From: Acidobacteriaceae bacterium TAA 166
Lineage (GTDB): Bacteria > Acidobacteriota > Terriglobia > Terriglobales > Acidobacteriaceae
DNA: 64,000 bases
Direction of reading: 5' to 3'
Assembly: GCA_000421065.1 (NCBI GenBank)
Contig: ATWD01000001.1
Location: 744,001 to 808,000, forward strand
The first letter of the stretch is position 1; each line of letters begins with the position of its first letter. This document shows positions 25,823 through 35,646 of this stretch, in pieces. The notes beneath the pieces are model-generated. The model was not told the origin of the DNA and searched no databases. It saw only the letters and a program-made list of their open reading frames with translations. The translations under genes were made by a program, and so were the position numbers.

Positions 25823-27514
25823 ATGAGCAGCAATCCCGCCAAGAAGCACTCTGTCGTTCTTACCGAAGGCCCTAACCGCGCGGCTGCGCGCAGCTATCTG
25901 CGCGGCGTCGGCTTCAGCAAGGAAGACCTCCACAAGCCCATCATCGGCATCGCCAATACCTGGACCGAGATCGGTCCCTGCAACTTCCATCTGCGCCAGG
26001 TCGCCGAGGCGGTCAAGCAGGGCGTGCGCGATGCGGGCGGAACTCCGATGGAGTTCAACACCGTCACCATCTCCGACGGCATCACCATGGGCACCGAGGG
26101 CATGAAGGCATCGCTGGTCTCGCGCGAGGTGATCGCCGATTCGATCGAGCTGGTCACGCGCGGCAACAGCTTCGACGGCCTGGTCTGCATCGCCGGCTGC
26201 GACAAGAACATGCCCGCCGCCGTGATGGCGCTGGCACGGCTCGACATCCCCGGGCTGATGCTCTACGGCGGCTCGATCGCTCCCGGGCATCTGCAGCAGT
26301 CGGATGGCTCCAATAAAGACATCACCATCCTGAATGTCTTCGAGGCCATCGGATCGCACGCGGCGGGCAAAATCAACGACGATCAGCTTGAAGCGGTGGA
26401 AGCCGCGGCCTGTCCCGGCCCCGGAGCCTGCGGCGGTCAGTTCACCGCCAACACCATGGCGATGGCGGGCGAGTTCCTCGGCATCTCGCCGATCGAGATC
26501 ACCGGCGTTCCGGCGATGTCGGCCGAGAAGGCGCGGGCCTCGCGCGAGGCCGGCCGCCTGGTGATGGAGCTGGCGAAGAACGATCTGCGCCCCTCGAAGA
26601 TCCTTACCCGCGAGTCGCTCGAGAACGCCATCGCGGCGGTCTGCGCCTCGGGAGGATCGACCAACGCCGTGCTGCACCTGATCGCGATCGCACATGAGCT
26701 GAACATCCCGCTCTCGATGGAGGACTTCGACAAGATCTCCGAGCGCACGCCGTTCATCTGCGACCTCTCACCGGGAGGAAAGTACGTCGCCAGGGATTAT
26801 CAGGATGCAGGTGGATCGCGCGTTCTGGCCAAGCGCCTGATGGAGACCGGACGCCTGCACGACACCATCACCGTCACCGGCAAGACGCTCTTCGAGGAGG
26901 CCAGGGCCGCGCACGAGACTCCGGGACAACCTGTAATCCATACCTGGGACGATCCGCTGAAGCCGACCGGCGGCCTGGTCATCCTGCGCGGCAACCTCGC
27001 TCCCGACGGCTGCGTGGTGAAGGTCGCCGGACACGAGCGTATCTTTCACCAGGGGCCGGCGCGGGTCTTCGACAGCGAGGACGACTGCTTCGCCGCGGTC
27101 GAGGCCGGAAAGATCAACCCCAACGATGTCTGCGTGATTCGCTACGAGGGTCCGAAGGGCGGCCCCGGCATGCGCGAGATGCTCGCCGTCACCGCTGCCA
27201 TCAAGGGGATTCCCGAGCTCTCGGAGACGGTGGCCCTGCTGACCGACGGACGCTTCTCCGGTGCCACGCGCGGCCTGATGGCCGGCCACGTCGCGCCCGA
27301 GGCCTTTATGGGCGGCCCCATCGCGGCGGTTCACGAGGGGGATCTGATCTCCTTCGATATTCCCAAACGCGAGCTTCGGCTCGAGGTTCCAGCCTACGAG
27401 ATCGAGAAGCGCCTGAAGGAAGTGAGGGAGCCGGAGCCGCGTTACAAGCGTGGCGTCTTCGCCAAGTACGCCAGCACCGTGAGCAGCGCGAGCCAGGGAG
27501 CGATCACGACCTAA
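25823..27514 (+). CDS. ilvD: Dihydroxy-acid dehydratase
   Basis: Third common step of valine and isoleucine synthesis, an Fe-S dehydratase. The 563-residue protein contains [13 protein letters not shown], the cluster motif [32 protein letters not shown] and the C-terminal [21 protein letters not shown] region in two parts. I take the ATG at 25823 ([10 protein letters not shown]) with GGAG upstream; a TTG 18 bases earlier is possible. The stop overlaps the next start by one base. Confidence 0.97.
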   Translation: MSSNPAKKHSVVLTEGPNRAAARSYLRGVGFSKEDLHKPIIGIANTWTEIGPCNFHLRQVAEAVKQGVRDAGGTPMEFNTVTISDGITMGTEGMKASLVSREVIADSIELVTRGNSFDGLVCIAGCDKNMPAAVMALARLDIPGLMLYGGSIAPGHLQQSDGSNKDITILNVFEAIGSHAAGKINDDQLEAVEAAACPGPGACGGQFTANTMAMAGEFLGISPIEITGVPAMSAEKARASREAGRLVMELAKNDLRPSKILTRESLENAIAAVCASGGSTNAVLHLIAIAHELNIPLSMEDFDKISERTPFICDLSPGGKYVARDYQDAGGSRVLAKRLMETGRLHDTITVTGKTLFEEARAAHETPGQPVIHTWDDPLKPTGGLVILRGNLAPDGCVVKVAGHERIFHQGPARVFDSEDDCFAAVEAGKINPNDVCVIRYEGPKGGPGMREMLAVTAAIKGIPELSETVALLTDGRFSGATRGLMAGHVAPEAFMGGPIAAVHEGDLISFDIPKRELRLEVPAYEIEKRLKEVREPEPRYKRGVFAKYASTVSSASQGAITT

Positions 27515-28701
27515 TGACGACGACAAAGCCAGCGGCGAAGGGCACGGCCGGCGTGAAGAACGCAGGCCAACCCGTGCACTTTATTCCGCCGAAGAACCAT
27601 CGATTTTTGCTCCTCGATGCTCTTCGTGGAATCGCGGCTCTGATCGTCGTCGTCTTTCATATCCCCAGTCCGGCTAAGGCAGCAATTGCCGGCAACGGGT
27701 TTCTGGCGGTCGACTTCTTCTTCTGCCTGAGCGGCTTTGTGATTGCGTTCTCGTACGAGAAGCGACTTGCGGAGAGTCTTTCCCTGAGAGATTTCTTCGT
27801 CGCCCGCGTGATCCGTCTTTATCCTGTCTACCTTCTGGGGGCGATGATCGGTCTGCTCGTCCTGATTCCGACCTACCACTTTGCTCTTCATGCCAATCGC
27901 CCATGGTCGAGCTGGGCGAGTCTCTTTGCGCTTGCGCTTCTGCTCTGGCCGACTCGCCTCTCGACGGTCCCGGGCACAACAAACTTTCCTCTGAATAATC
28001 CGGCATGGTCGTTGTTCTATGAGATGGTCGCGAACCTTGCCTACGCTCTTCTGATCAAGCTTAGGGCAGCGGGAAATATCATCCTGGGCCTGATTGCGGG
28101 GCTGTCCTTCGCCGTGCTGGCCAACGCAGTGCTTCGCGGCGGCTCGCTGGATGTGGGGAACGAGCGCATCACCCTGGGCCTCGGCTTTGCGCGCGTCGCC
28201 TTTTCTTTCTCCATCGGAGTGTTGATCTTTCGCCTATACCGTTCACGCCTGCATAAAACTGAGGAGGGCACCTCGCACTGGGCCCCGGCCGTGATCGTGA
28301 CGATCGGGGTCGTAGGGATTCTGACCTCTCCCCTCGCCGGCATGATCTCCGGAGCTTTTCGCCTGGTAGCGGTCGGAGTCCTCTTTCCCGCCCTGGTGTA
28401 CTTCGGAGCGATGGTGCGGCTGCCGCACAGATTTGCGAAGGTCTCCTCGGTGTTGGGAGAGCTCTCGTATCCGCTCTACCTGCTGCACTGGCCCTTAGTG
28501 GCGCCGTTGCTGGCGCGGCGGGTTCAGCAGATCTTTGCAGCCCATGCCGCTTTGGTACCTGGCATTGTTCTCACACTTCTGGCCGTATTCGCCGCGATTG
28601 CATGGTGGATCGGCGAGCATGTGGATCTACCGATCCGCCGTGCTCTCACCAAACACTACAACCTGATCAAGGCCAACCGCGAGGTGGCTGCCAACCGATG
28701 A
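27514..28701 (+). CDS. Acyltransferase family 3 membrane protein
   Basis: A 395-residue integral membrane protein with about ten helices. It starts with the family pattern LLLDALRGIAALIVVVFH, followed by FFFCLSGFVIAF and the His/Arg-bearing loops typical of the OafA/NodX-type acyltransferase 3 fold. Near the end is LGELSYPLYLLHWPL. Members transfer acyl groups to sugars, peptidoglycan or lipids at the membrane. It overlaps ilvD by one base, so it is co-expressed with the amino acid enzymes without an obvious reason. Confidence 0.9.
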   Translation: MTTTKPAAKGTAGVKNAGQPVHFIPPKNHRFLLLDALRGIAALIVVVFHIPSPAKAAIAGNGFLAVDFFFCLSGFVIAFSYEKRLAESLSLRDFFVARVIRLYPVYLLGAMIGLLVLIPTYHFALHANRPWSSWASLFALALLLWPTRLSTVPGTTNFPLNNPAWSLFYEMVANLAYALLIKLRAAGNIILGLIAGLSFAVLANAVLRGGSLDVGNERITLGLGFARVAFSFSIGVLIFRLYRSRLHKTEEGTSHWAPAVIVTIGVVGILTSPLAGMISGAFRLVAVGVLFPALVYFGAMVRLPHRFAKVSSVLGELSYPLYLLHWPLVAPLLARRVQQIFAAHAALVPGIVLTLLAVFAAIAWWIGEHVDLPIRRALTKHYNLIKANREVAANR

Positions 28702-28774
28702 AACCTCTTCTGATTTTTTGTGGAATCCATAACGTCGCTCTCCATCGCGCAGAGCCAAGAAAGGCGGAACAATC

Positions 28775-30538
28775 ATGACCCATCCCACCCTCACTGGAGC
28801 CGAGATTCTCTGGGCAACGCTTGTAGGCGAAGGTGTCACCACCGTCTTCGGCTATCCCGGCGGAGCCATCCTTCCCGCCTATGATGCGCTGCGCAAATTC
28901 CCCATCCACCATGTGCTCACGCGGCACGAGCAGGGTGCGGCGCATATGGCCGACGGCTACGCTCGCGCATCGGGCAAGGTCGGCGTCGCCATCGCCACCT
29001 CGGGCCCGGGCGCGACCAATCTCGTCACCGGCATCGCCACCGCCATGCTCGATTCGATCCCGATCGTCTGCATCACCGGGCAGGTCTCGTCGAAGGTGCT
29101 CGGCTCTGATGCCTTCCAGGAGATCGACATCACCGGCATCACGCTGCCGATCACCAAGCATAACTTCGTCGCCACACGCGCCGAGGAGATCGCACCGATG
29201 ATCCGCGAGGCGTTTCAGATCGCTGCTTCGGGTCGTCCGGGGCCAGTGCTGGTCGACATTACCAAGGACGCACAGCAGGGCACGGCACTGTTCAACTTCG
29301 AGGAGTCAGCTCCCGATCCCTTCCGTCCGCACCCGATGCTGCGCGCCGAATCGACTGAGGTGTCCCGTGCGATCGAGCTGATGCGCGCCTCGCACCGGCC
29401 CGTCATCCTCGCCGGTCACGGCATCATCCACTCCGCCGCCGAGCGCGAGGTACGGGCCTTCGCTGAGCGCTACCAGATCCCGGTCGCAACCACGCTGCTG
29501 GGTCTTGGAGCCTTCCCAGCCTCGCATCCGCTGGCGCTGGGAATGATGGGCATGCACGGCGAGAGCTGGGTCAATCATGCGATTCAGCAGGCCGATCTAT
29601 TGCTCGCCTTCGGGATGCGCTTCGACGACCGCGTGACCGGCAACCTCGCCAGCTACGCTCCCAACGCGAAGAAGATCCACATCGAGATCGATCCCAGCGA
29701 GATCAATAAAAACGTTCTCGTGGATGTTGCCCTGATCGGCGACCTCAAGGAGGTGCTTGGCACGATGGAGCCCCTCATCCACGACAAGAGCTACCTGGCG
29801 GATGCGACCTCCGACAACAACACGTCGCAGTGGCTGCGCGAGATCGGCGCAATGAAGGGCGACGCCGCCGTGCGTGACATCATCAACCTTCCCGACAACG
29901 GCCACCTCTACGCCGCGCACGTCATCAACGACATCTGGCAGGAGGCCAAGGCCGCGGGACGTCTCGACAAAACCATCATCGCCACCGACGTGGGCCAGCA
30001 TCAGATGTGGGAGGCGCAGTACTTCAAGCACGAGGACACCCGCACACTGATCACCTCGGGCGGCCTGGGAACGATGGGCTTCGCCCTGCCCGCCGCCATC
30101 GGAGCCAAGATGGCACGGCCCGACTGCGACGTCTGGTGCATTGCCGGGGATGGCGGCTTCCAGATGACCGCCTCCGAGCTCTCGACCATCGGGCAGGAGA
30201 ATCTGCACATCAACGTCGCCATCATCAACAACGGCTTCCTCGGCATGGTGCGGCAGTGGCAGGAAGCGTTCTACGACAAGAACTACGCCTGCTCGCCGAT
30301 CCTCTCGCCCGACTTCGTCAAGCTGGCTGGAGCTCATGGCATCCCCGGAGCGCACGTAGCCGAGCGCAAGGATGTAACCCCCACCGTTACAAAGGCTCGC
30401 ACCGGCTCCTCGCCCTTCGTAATCAACTTCTCGGTCGAAAAGGAAGATGGCGTCTATCCGATGATCGCCCCCGGATCAGCGCTGCACGAGATGGTGCTGA
30501 GGCCCAATCCGCTGATCGAGACGGCGGAGGACGAATAG
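28775..30538 (+). CDS. ilvB: Acetolactate synthase large subunit
   Basis: Catalytic TPP-dependent subunit that makes acetolactate or acetohydroxybutyrate. The 587-residue protein starts LTGAEILWATLVGEGV and has the activating-Glu region HEQGAAHMADGYAR. It also has FGMRFDDRVTG and the TPP/Mg motif GDGGFQMTASELSTI ending in NNGFLGMVRQWQE. It is full length. It is separated from the acyltransferase by 73 bases and from its regulatory subunit by a GNAT gene. Confidence 0.96.
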   Translation: MTHPTLTGAEILWATLVGEGVTTVFGYPGGAILPAYDALRKFPIHHVLTRHEQGAAHMADGYARASGKVGVAIATSGPGATNLVTGIATAMLDSIPIVCITGQVSSKVLGSDAFQEIDITGITLPITKHNFVATRAEEIAPMIREAFQIAASGRPGPVLVDITKDAQQGTALFNFEESAPDPFRPHPMLRAESTEVSRAIELMRASHRPVILAGHGIIHSAAEREVRAFAERYQIPVATTLLGLGAFPASHPLALGMMGMHGESWVNHAIQQADLLLAFGMRFDDRVTGNLASYAPNAKKIHIEIDPSEINKNVLVDVALIGDLKEVLGTMEPLIHDKSYLADATSDNNTSQWLREIGAMKGDAAVRDIINLPDNGHLYAAHVINDIWQEAKAAGRLDKTIIATDVGQHQMWEAQYFKHEDTRTLITSGGLGTMGFALPAAIGAKMARPDCDVWCIAGDGGFQMTASELSTIGQENLHINVAIINNGFLGMVRQWQEAFYDKNYACSPILSPDFVKLAGAHGIPGAHVAERKDVTPTVTKARTGSSPFVINFSVEKEDGVYPMIAPGSALHEMVLRPNPLIETAEDE

Positions 30539-30564
30539 ACGAAGAGAAGATCGGCAACGAAGTT

Positions 30565-31131
30565 ATGACCTCCGCCCCCTTCCAACTCGAAACCTCTCGA
30601 CTCCTGTTCCGTCCATGGCAGGACGAGGATCGTTCCTGCTTCGCCGAATTGTACGCAAATCCTGAGGTGATGCGTTACTTCGCGTCTCCGCTCACACGGC
30701 AGCAGAGCGACGATGGCATCGACCACTATATCGGGTTCTTCGAGCGGGATGGCTTCTGCATGATGCCGGCGCGATTGCGCGAGACAGGCGAGTTCATCGG
30801 CATCATCGGTATCCAAACCATGCGCGACCTCGTGGAAGGCCTCGAACAACCCGCGGTCGAGATCGGCTGGCGTCTGCTTCCAGAGGCGCAGGGCAAAGGC
30901 CTCGCAACCGAAGGAGCCAGGGCATTCCTCAATCACGGCCTGCGCAATCTTCGCCTGCCCGAGATCGTCGCCATCACCGCTATTCGAAACACGCCGTCAC
31001 GCAGGGTTATTGAAAAGCTCGGCATGACGCATCGGCCGGAGCTCGAGTTCGATCATCCTCGCGTTCCTCACGGACATCCTCATCGCAGGCACGTCCTTTA
31101 CTCGCTTCGCAACCCAGACCTTGGATCTTAA
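30565..31131 (+). CDS. GNAT acetyltransferase (RimJ/RimL type)
   Basis: A 188-residue protein with the opening LETSRLLFRPWQDED, the acetyl-CoA loop LPEAQGKGLATEGARA and the late motif NTPSRRVIEKLGM, all typical of RimJ/RimL-like N-acetyltransferases. Its acceptor is unknown; family members modify ribosomal proteins or small molecules. It lies between ilvB and ilvN with gaps of 26 and 9 bases, an unusual split of the two acetolactate synthase subunits. Confidence 0.9.
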   Translation: MTSAPFQLETSRLLFRPWQDEDRSCFAELYANPEVMRYFASPLTRQQSDDGIDHYIGFFERDGFCMMPARLRETGEFIGIIGIQTMRDLVEGLEQPAVEIGWRLLPEAQGKGLATEGARAFLNHGLRNLRLPEIVAITAIRNTPSRRVIEKLGMTHRPELEFDHPRVPHGHPHRRHVLYSLRNPDLGS

Positions 31132-31140
31132 GAGGCATCA

Positions 31141-31758
31141 ATGCTCCATACCTTTGTAGCCCTCGTCGACGATAAGCCCGGCACACTCACCCGGGTCGCT
31201 TCTCTCTTTCGCCGTCTCAACGTCAACATCGTCTCGCTCACGGTCGGAGAAAGCGAGCGTGACGGCATCTCGCGCATGACCATCGTCTGCGACGCTCCCG
31301 AGCACGCGGCCGACCGCATCCGCGCCTCGCTCTACAAGCTCGAGTCCACGCGCGACGTCGACGAGCTCGGCCGCAGCGAGGCCGTCATCCGCGAACTCTG
31401 CCTGATCAAGATCGCCGCCGGCCCCAACTCGCCGCATGGCCAGCACTCGCGCTCGCAGATCTTCGAGCTTGCCAACGTCTTCCGCGCCCGCGTCGTCGAT
31501 CTCGCGCCCGAGTCCATCATGCTCGAGATGACGGGAGCGGCCTCGAAGATCGAAGGACTGCTGCAGGTGTTGCGCGAGTCAAACTTCGAGATCCTCGAGG
31601 TCTCGCGCACCGGCCGCATGGCCATGCGCCGCGGCCATCACACCAGCCGCGTGCTCAAGGCCCTGGGCACGAAGACGGCAGAGGATACTCCAGTGGCATT
31701 CCCCGACCGTCCCGACACCGACGATCTTCCCAACCAGTTCTCCGAGCACGAAGCTTAA
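31141..31758 (+). CDS. ilvN: Acetolactate synthase small (regulatory) subunit
   Basis: Regulatory subunit carrying valine feedback to the large subunit. The 205-residue protein has an N-terminal ACT domain ([20 protein letters not shown] through about residue 80) and the conserved C-terminal half with [17 protein letters not shown]. The C-terminus is extended by about 35 polar residues. It could equally be named ilvH. It is followed by ilvC after 50 bases. Confidence 0.94.
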   Translation: MLHTFVALVDDKPGTLTRVASLFRRLNVNIVSLTVGESERDGISRMTIVCDAPEHAADRIRASLYKLESTRDVDELGRSEAVIRELCLIKIAAGPNSPHGQHSRSQIFELANVFRARVVDLAPESIMLEMTGAASKIEGLLQVLRESNFEILEVSRTGRMAMRRGHHTSRVLKALGTKTAEDTPVAFPDRPDTDDLPNQFSEHEA

Positions 31759-31808
31759 CTCCATTCCATTTACGATTAACGAACTACAACAAAGGAAGAA
31801 AAGGAAAA

Positions 31809-32834
<1,026 letters not shown>

Positions 32835-32846
32835 TCATGGATCAAA

Positions 32847-32885
32847 GGCCTCGCAACTTCGTTGTCACCGCGACGTTGCGAGGCC
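32847..32885 (+). terminator. Terminator hairpin of the ilv-leu series
   Basis: GGCCTCGCAAC and GTTGCGAGGCC form a perfect 11-bp stem over a 17-base loop, 12 bases after ilvC, followed by ATCTCTTTG. Placement and strength fit transcription termination. Confidence 0.7.
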
Positions 32886-33211
32886 ATCTCTTTGCCTGCA
32901 TGATCCGGGTTCAAGACAACGATGGCGATATGAGCTGTTATGACGTAAAGCCCGCAACGAAACAGGATACGAACGATAACCGGCTGGCGGCAAATCTTTT
33001 TTTTCGAAGACCTATGGCCACAGAATGTCGAATTTCTTCCATCGGATTCCATCTTTCTCCGTTCCCTGCAAATGCACTTCAACTGGTCACAAAACCAAGG
33101 GATTCCTCCCAGTCTTTGCTCCCATACCGATTCAAAAACCTGTCACAATAAAGTCTGAGTCGCCGGTTTTGTTTTCCTGCCCACGAAGGCAGGTAGAAGG
33201 AGATTCGCCCC
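32886..33211. other. Intergenic region without recognised gene
   Basis: Contains AT-richer sequence including an eight-base T run near 33000 and presumably the promoter of the downstream kinase. No reading frame looks like a real protein. Confidence 0.4.
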
Positions 33212-34708
33212 ATGGCCGCCCCCAGCAGCTACGAAGCCTTGCTTCCCCATCCGTCTGGGCACCAGGTCTTCATCGCTCCCCCAGACCATCCCACTCCGCA
33301 GTCGGAGATCGTCGCGGCTCTGCGTACAATCCCTGCGCTCGACGGCCTCACCGAAGAGGAGTACCGCTGGTTCGCCGTCAACGGCGTTGAGAGCATGGGC
33401 GAGGACGGTGCCATGGTCTTCTGCGAGGGATCGCCCTGCGACCGCATGATCTTCATCCTCAGGGGAGAGGTTCATGTGCGGCGTCACCATTCCGGTCCAA
33501 TGGCCTTCTGGGTCGGACGGGCAGGACAGATGACGGGTAAGCTGCCCTACTCGCGCATGAAAATCTACACCGGTGAGGCTTATCTTGTAGGCTCAGGCTG
33601 GTCGCTCCAGATTCACGAGGATCTCTTTCCCGACATGCTCGCGAAGATTCCTTCGATGACTCAAAGGTGCGTCACCACGATGATGGACCGGGTCCGGGAG
33701 GTAACGCGTATCGAGCAGCAGGCGGAGAAGCTGGGCGCTCTTGGCAAGCTGGCCGCCAACCTGGCACACGAGCTCAATAACCCCGCCTCGGCGGCACAGC
33801 GCTCCGCGTCGAGCCTCTTCTCCGAACTGCGGCAGTATGGCGATCAGAAGTATCGCATGGGCAATCTCTGCCTCTCCGAGTCCGAGACCTCGCTCTACCG
33901 TTCCTGGGTTACGCGGACGCGGTCGGCTCTCTCCGATCAGGAGCAGCAGCGTTCAGCCGCTCGCGACACACTCGCCGTCAGCGATCGTGAAGTCGATCTG
34001 CTGGGCTGGCTCGATAAGCATGAGATCTCAAACCCCTGGGCGATCGCGCCTGCTCTGGCGGAGACGGGGGTATCCACCACACAGCTCGATGAGCTCGCGA
34101 CCGTGGCCTCGCCGGCGTCTCTTCCGGTTGCCATCGCCACCTTTGCCAGCTCGCTGCGCGTGGAGCGCATGGCCGAGACCGTGGTCGATTCGACCGTCCG
34201 CATCTTCGACCTGATCCGCGCCATCAAGGACTACTCCTACATGGACCAGGCACCGATTCAGGATATCGATCTGGCGCAGTCGATCGAAAACACGCTGGCG
34301 ATGTTCAAGTCCAGGCTCGAGGGCATCGAGGTCGTCACCGACTTTGACCCGACACTGCCTCCCATCGGAGGCTACGGGCGCGAGCTCAACCAGGTCTGGA
34401 CCGCGCTTATCGAAAACGCCATCGAAGCGATGCCGGATAGGGGCACCCTGCGGATTTGTACGCAGCTACACGGTCACATGGCCTTTATCGAGGTCTGGGA
34501 TACAGGGCCAGGTATCGATCCGGAGCTGAAGAGCCGCATCTTCGAGCCCTTCTATACCACCAAGGCTCCAGGACGAGGGCTTGGATTAGGGCTGGATACG
34601 GTGCAGCGTATTCTCGAGCGCCACTCCGGCTACATCCACGTGGAGTCGAGTCCCGGTGCAACCTGCTTTCAGGTCCGGCTTCCCCTCGAGCCGGCACAAG
34701 CGTACTAA
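33212..34708 (+). CDS. Sensor histidine kinase with N-terminal cNMP-binding-like domain
   Basis: A cytosolic 498-residue kinase. Residues about 35-155 form a cyclic-nucleotide-binding-like beta-roll (ALDGLTEEEYRWFA, CEGSPCDRMIFILRGEV). A linker leads to the H-box NLAHELNNPA with His186, and the HATPase domain has ENAIEAM, DTGPGIDPE and RGLGLGLDTV near the C-terminus. It belongs to the NtrB-like group of kinases with a double Asn after the His-Glu. The ligand is unknown, and the canonical phosphate-binding cassette of CRP is not obvious. No response regulator is adjacent. Confidence 0.9.
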   Translation: MAAPSSYEALLPHPSGHQVFIAPPDHPTPQSEIVAALRTIPALDGLTEEEYRWFAVNGVESMGEDGAMVFCEGSPCDRMIFILRGEVHVRRHHSGPMAFWVGRAGQMTGKLPYSRMKIYTGEAYLVGSGWSLQIHEDLFPDMLAKIPSMTQRCVTTMMDRVREVTRIEQQAEKLGALGKLAANLAHELNNPASAAQRSASSLFSELRQYGDQKYRMGNLCLSESETSLYRSWVTRTRSALSDQEQQRSAARDTLAVSDREVDLLGWLDKHEISNPWAIAPALAETGVSTTQLDELATVASPASLPVAIATFASSLRVERMAETVVDSTVRIFDLIRAIKDYSYMDQAPIQDIDLAQSIENTLAMFKSRLEGIEVVTDFDPTLPPIGGYGRELNQVWTALIENAIEAMPDRGTLRICTQLHGHMAFIEVWDTGPGIDPELKSRIFEPFYTTKAPGRGLGLGLDTVQRILERHSGYIHVESSPGATCFQVRLPLEPAQAY

Positions 34709-34764
34709 CTCAGGTCGCGCCACAGCACGTCCCGGATCCGGCCTAGACTATTGAAGATCTCTAC

Positions 34765-35049
34765 TTATTTGGTGACTTCGACGCCACGCCAGAAGGCGAT
34801 GTGATGCTTGACGTTACGTGCGGCGGGCTTGGGGTCGGGATAGTACCAAGCGGCGTCCTGGTTCTCCTGGCCATCGACAACGATGGTGAAGTACCGGGCC
34901 TGCCCTTTCCACGGGCAGCTGGAGGTGGTCGAGCTGGATCTCAGAAATTCACGCCGAACCGTCTCTTCCGGGAAGTAAACGTTCCCCTCCACTGTCTCGA
35001 ACGTCTCGCTCTCGGCCAGGACCTGACCGTTCCAAACTGCCTTCGCCAT
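34765..35049 (-). CDS. DUF427 family protein
   Basis: A 94-residue single-domain protein with family motifs: KAVWNGQVLAES at the start, EGNVYFP, SCPWKGQARYF in the middle, AAWYYPDPK and HHIAFWRGVEV at the end. The fold is a small beta-tent, and the biochemical role is not known. The gene stands alone and converges on the histidine kinase. Confidence 0.93.
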   Translation of the reverse strand: MAKAVWNGQVLAESETFETVEGNVYFPEETVRREFLRSSSTTSSCPWKGQARYFTIVVDGQENQDAAWYYPDPKPAARNVKHHIAFWRGVEVTK

Positions 35050-35166
35050 AGTCTGAAACCCATCTTTTCAATAATTTACAGCAACGCCCGAGGACCCGGC
35101 CCAGTTCACCAGTGTTACAAGACTCTTTGTCCGTTGTAACAGAAACGGTGCAAAAAAGAAACCCGG

Positions 35167-35587
35167 CTAGATCTTGTCGGGAGCGAAGTTCTTGACGAAG
35201 ACTTCATGGAGCCTTGGCTGCCGCCGGATGACGCTCAATGAGCGCTGCCGTGTTGCGCATGAAGGGATTGCCGGACTGCAGCTCGGTCTCGATGTGCCAG
35301 TGGTGGTACCTGGCATAGATCAGGATGCCCTCGCCATCGGAGTCCAGGAAGAGGTCGGTGTCGAGAGCGCCACAGAGGATCAGCGAATGGGCCATCTCCC
35401 AATAGCTGATGGTTTGACGCCAGGCGGCATGTAACGGAGAGGTGATGTCGGGGGAGACGGCGCGAAGCTCCTCAAGCGTCTTGGGCTGGAAGTCAAAGAC
35501 CATAAATCGCCGGGAGGCCCGTAAAGTCTCCTCCCGCCGCATCTCACAGAGTTTCAGGATCAGTTACGCATCCGCAGCCGTTGCCAT
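35167..35587 (-). pseudogene. Decayed small gene: early stop codon plus late frameshift
   Basis: The longest open piece (35204-35542) begins RREETLRASRRFM and contains the core RQTISYWEMAHSLILCGALD. This style matches a small uncharacterised acidobacterial family that normally begins with an A-N-L-I-L-K-L-Y/C-E segment. Here an upstream ATG at 35587 gives MATAADA, then a TAA, then LILKLCEMRREE in the same frame. At the other end the frame stops after AAAKAP, while the next frame continues RLHEVFVKNFAPDKI and stops at 35167. One nonsense and one frameshift change therefore explain the locus. It might still be translated from the internal ATG at 35542. Confidence 0.5.
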
Positions 35588-35646
35588 CCATTTTCATCAT
35601 ATTTTGAATAACCTACGCGGTACTTCCTAAAGCAAAACTGAAAGAA

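Noticed and set aside
32870..33151. Possible small protein after ilvC
   Set aside because: The frame continues from an out-of-frame reading of ilvC through a terminator hairpin; no motif.
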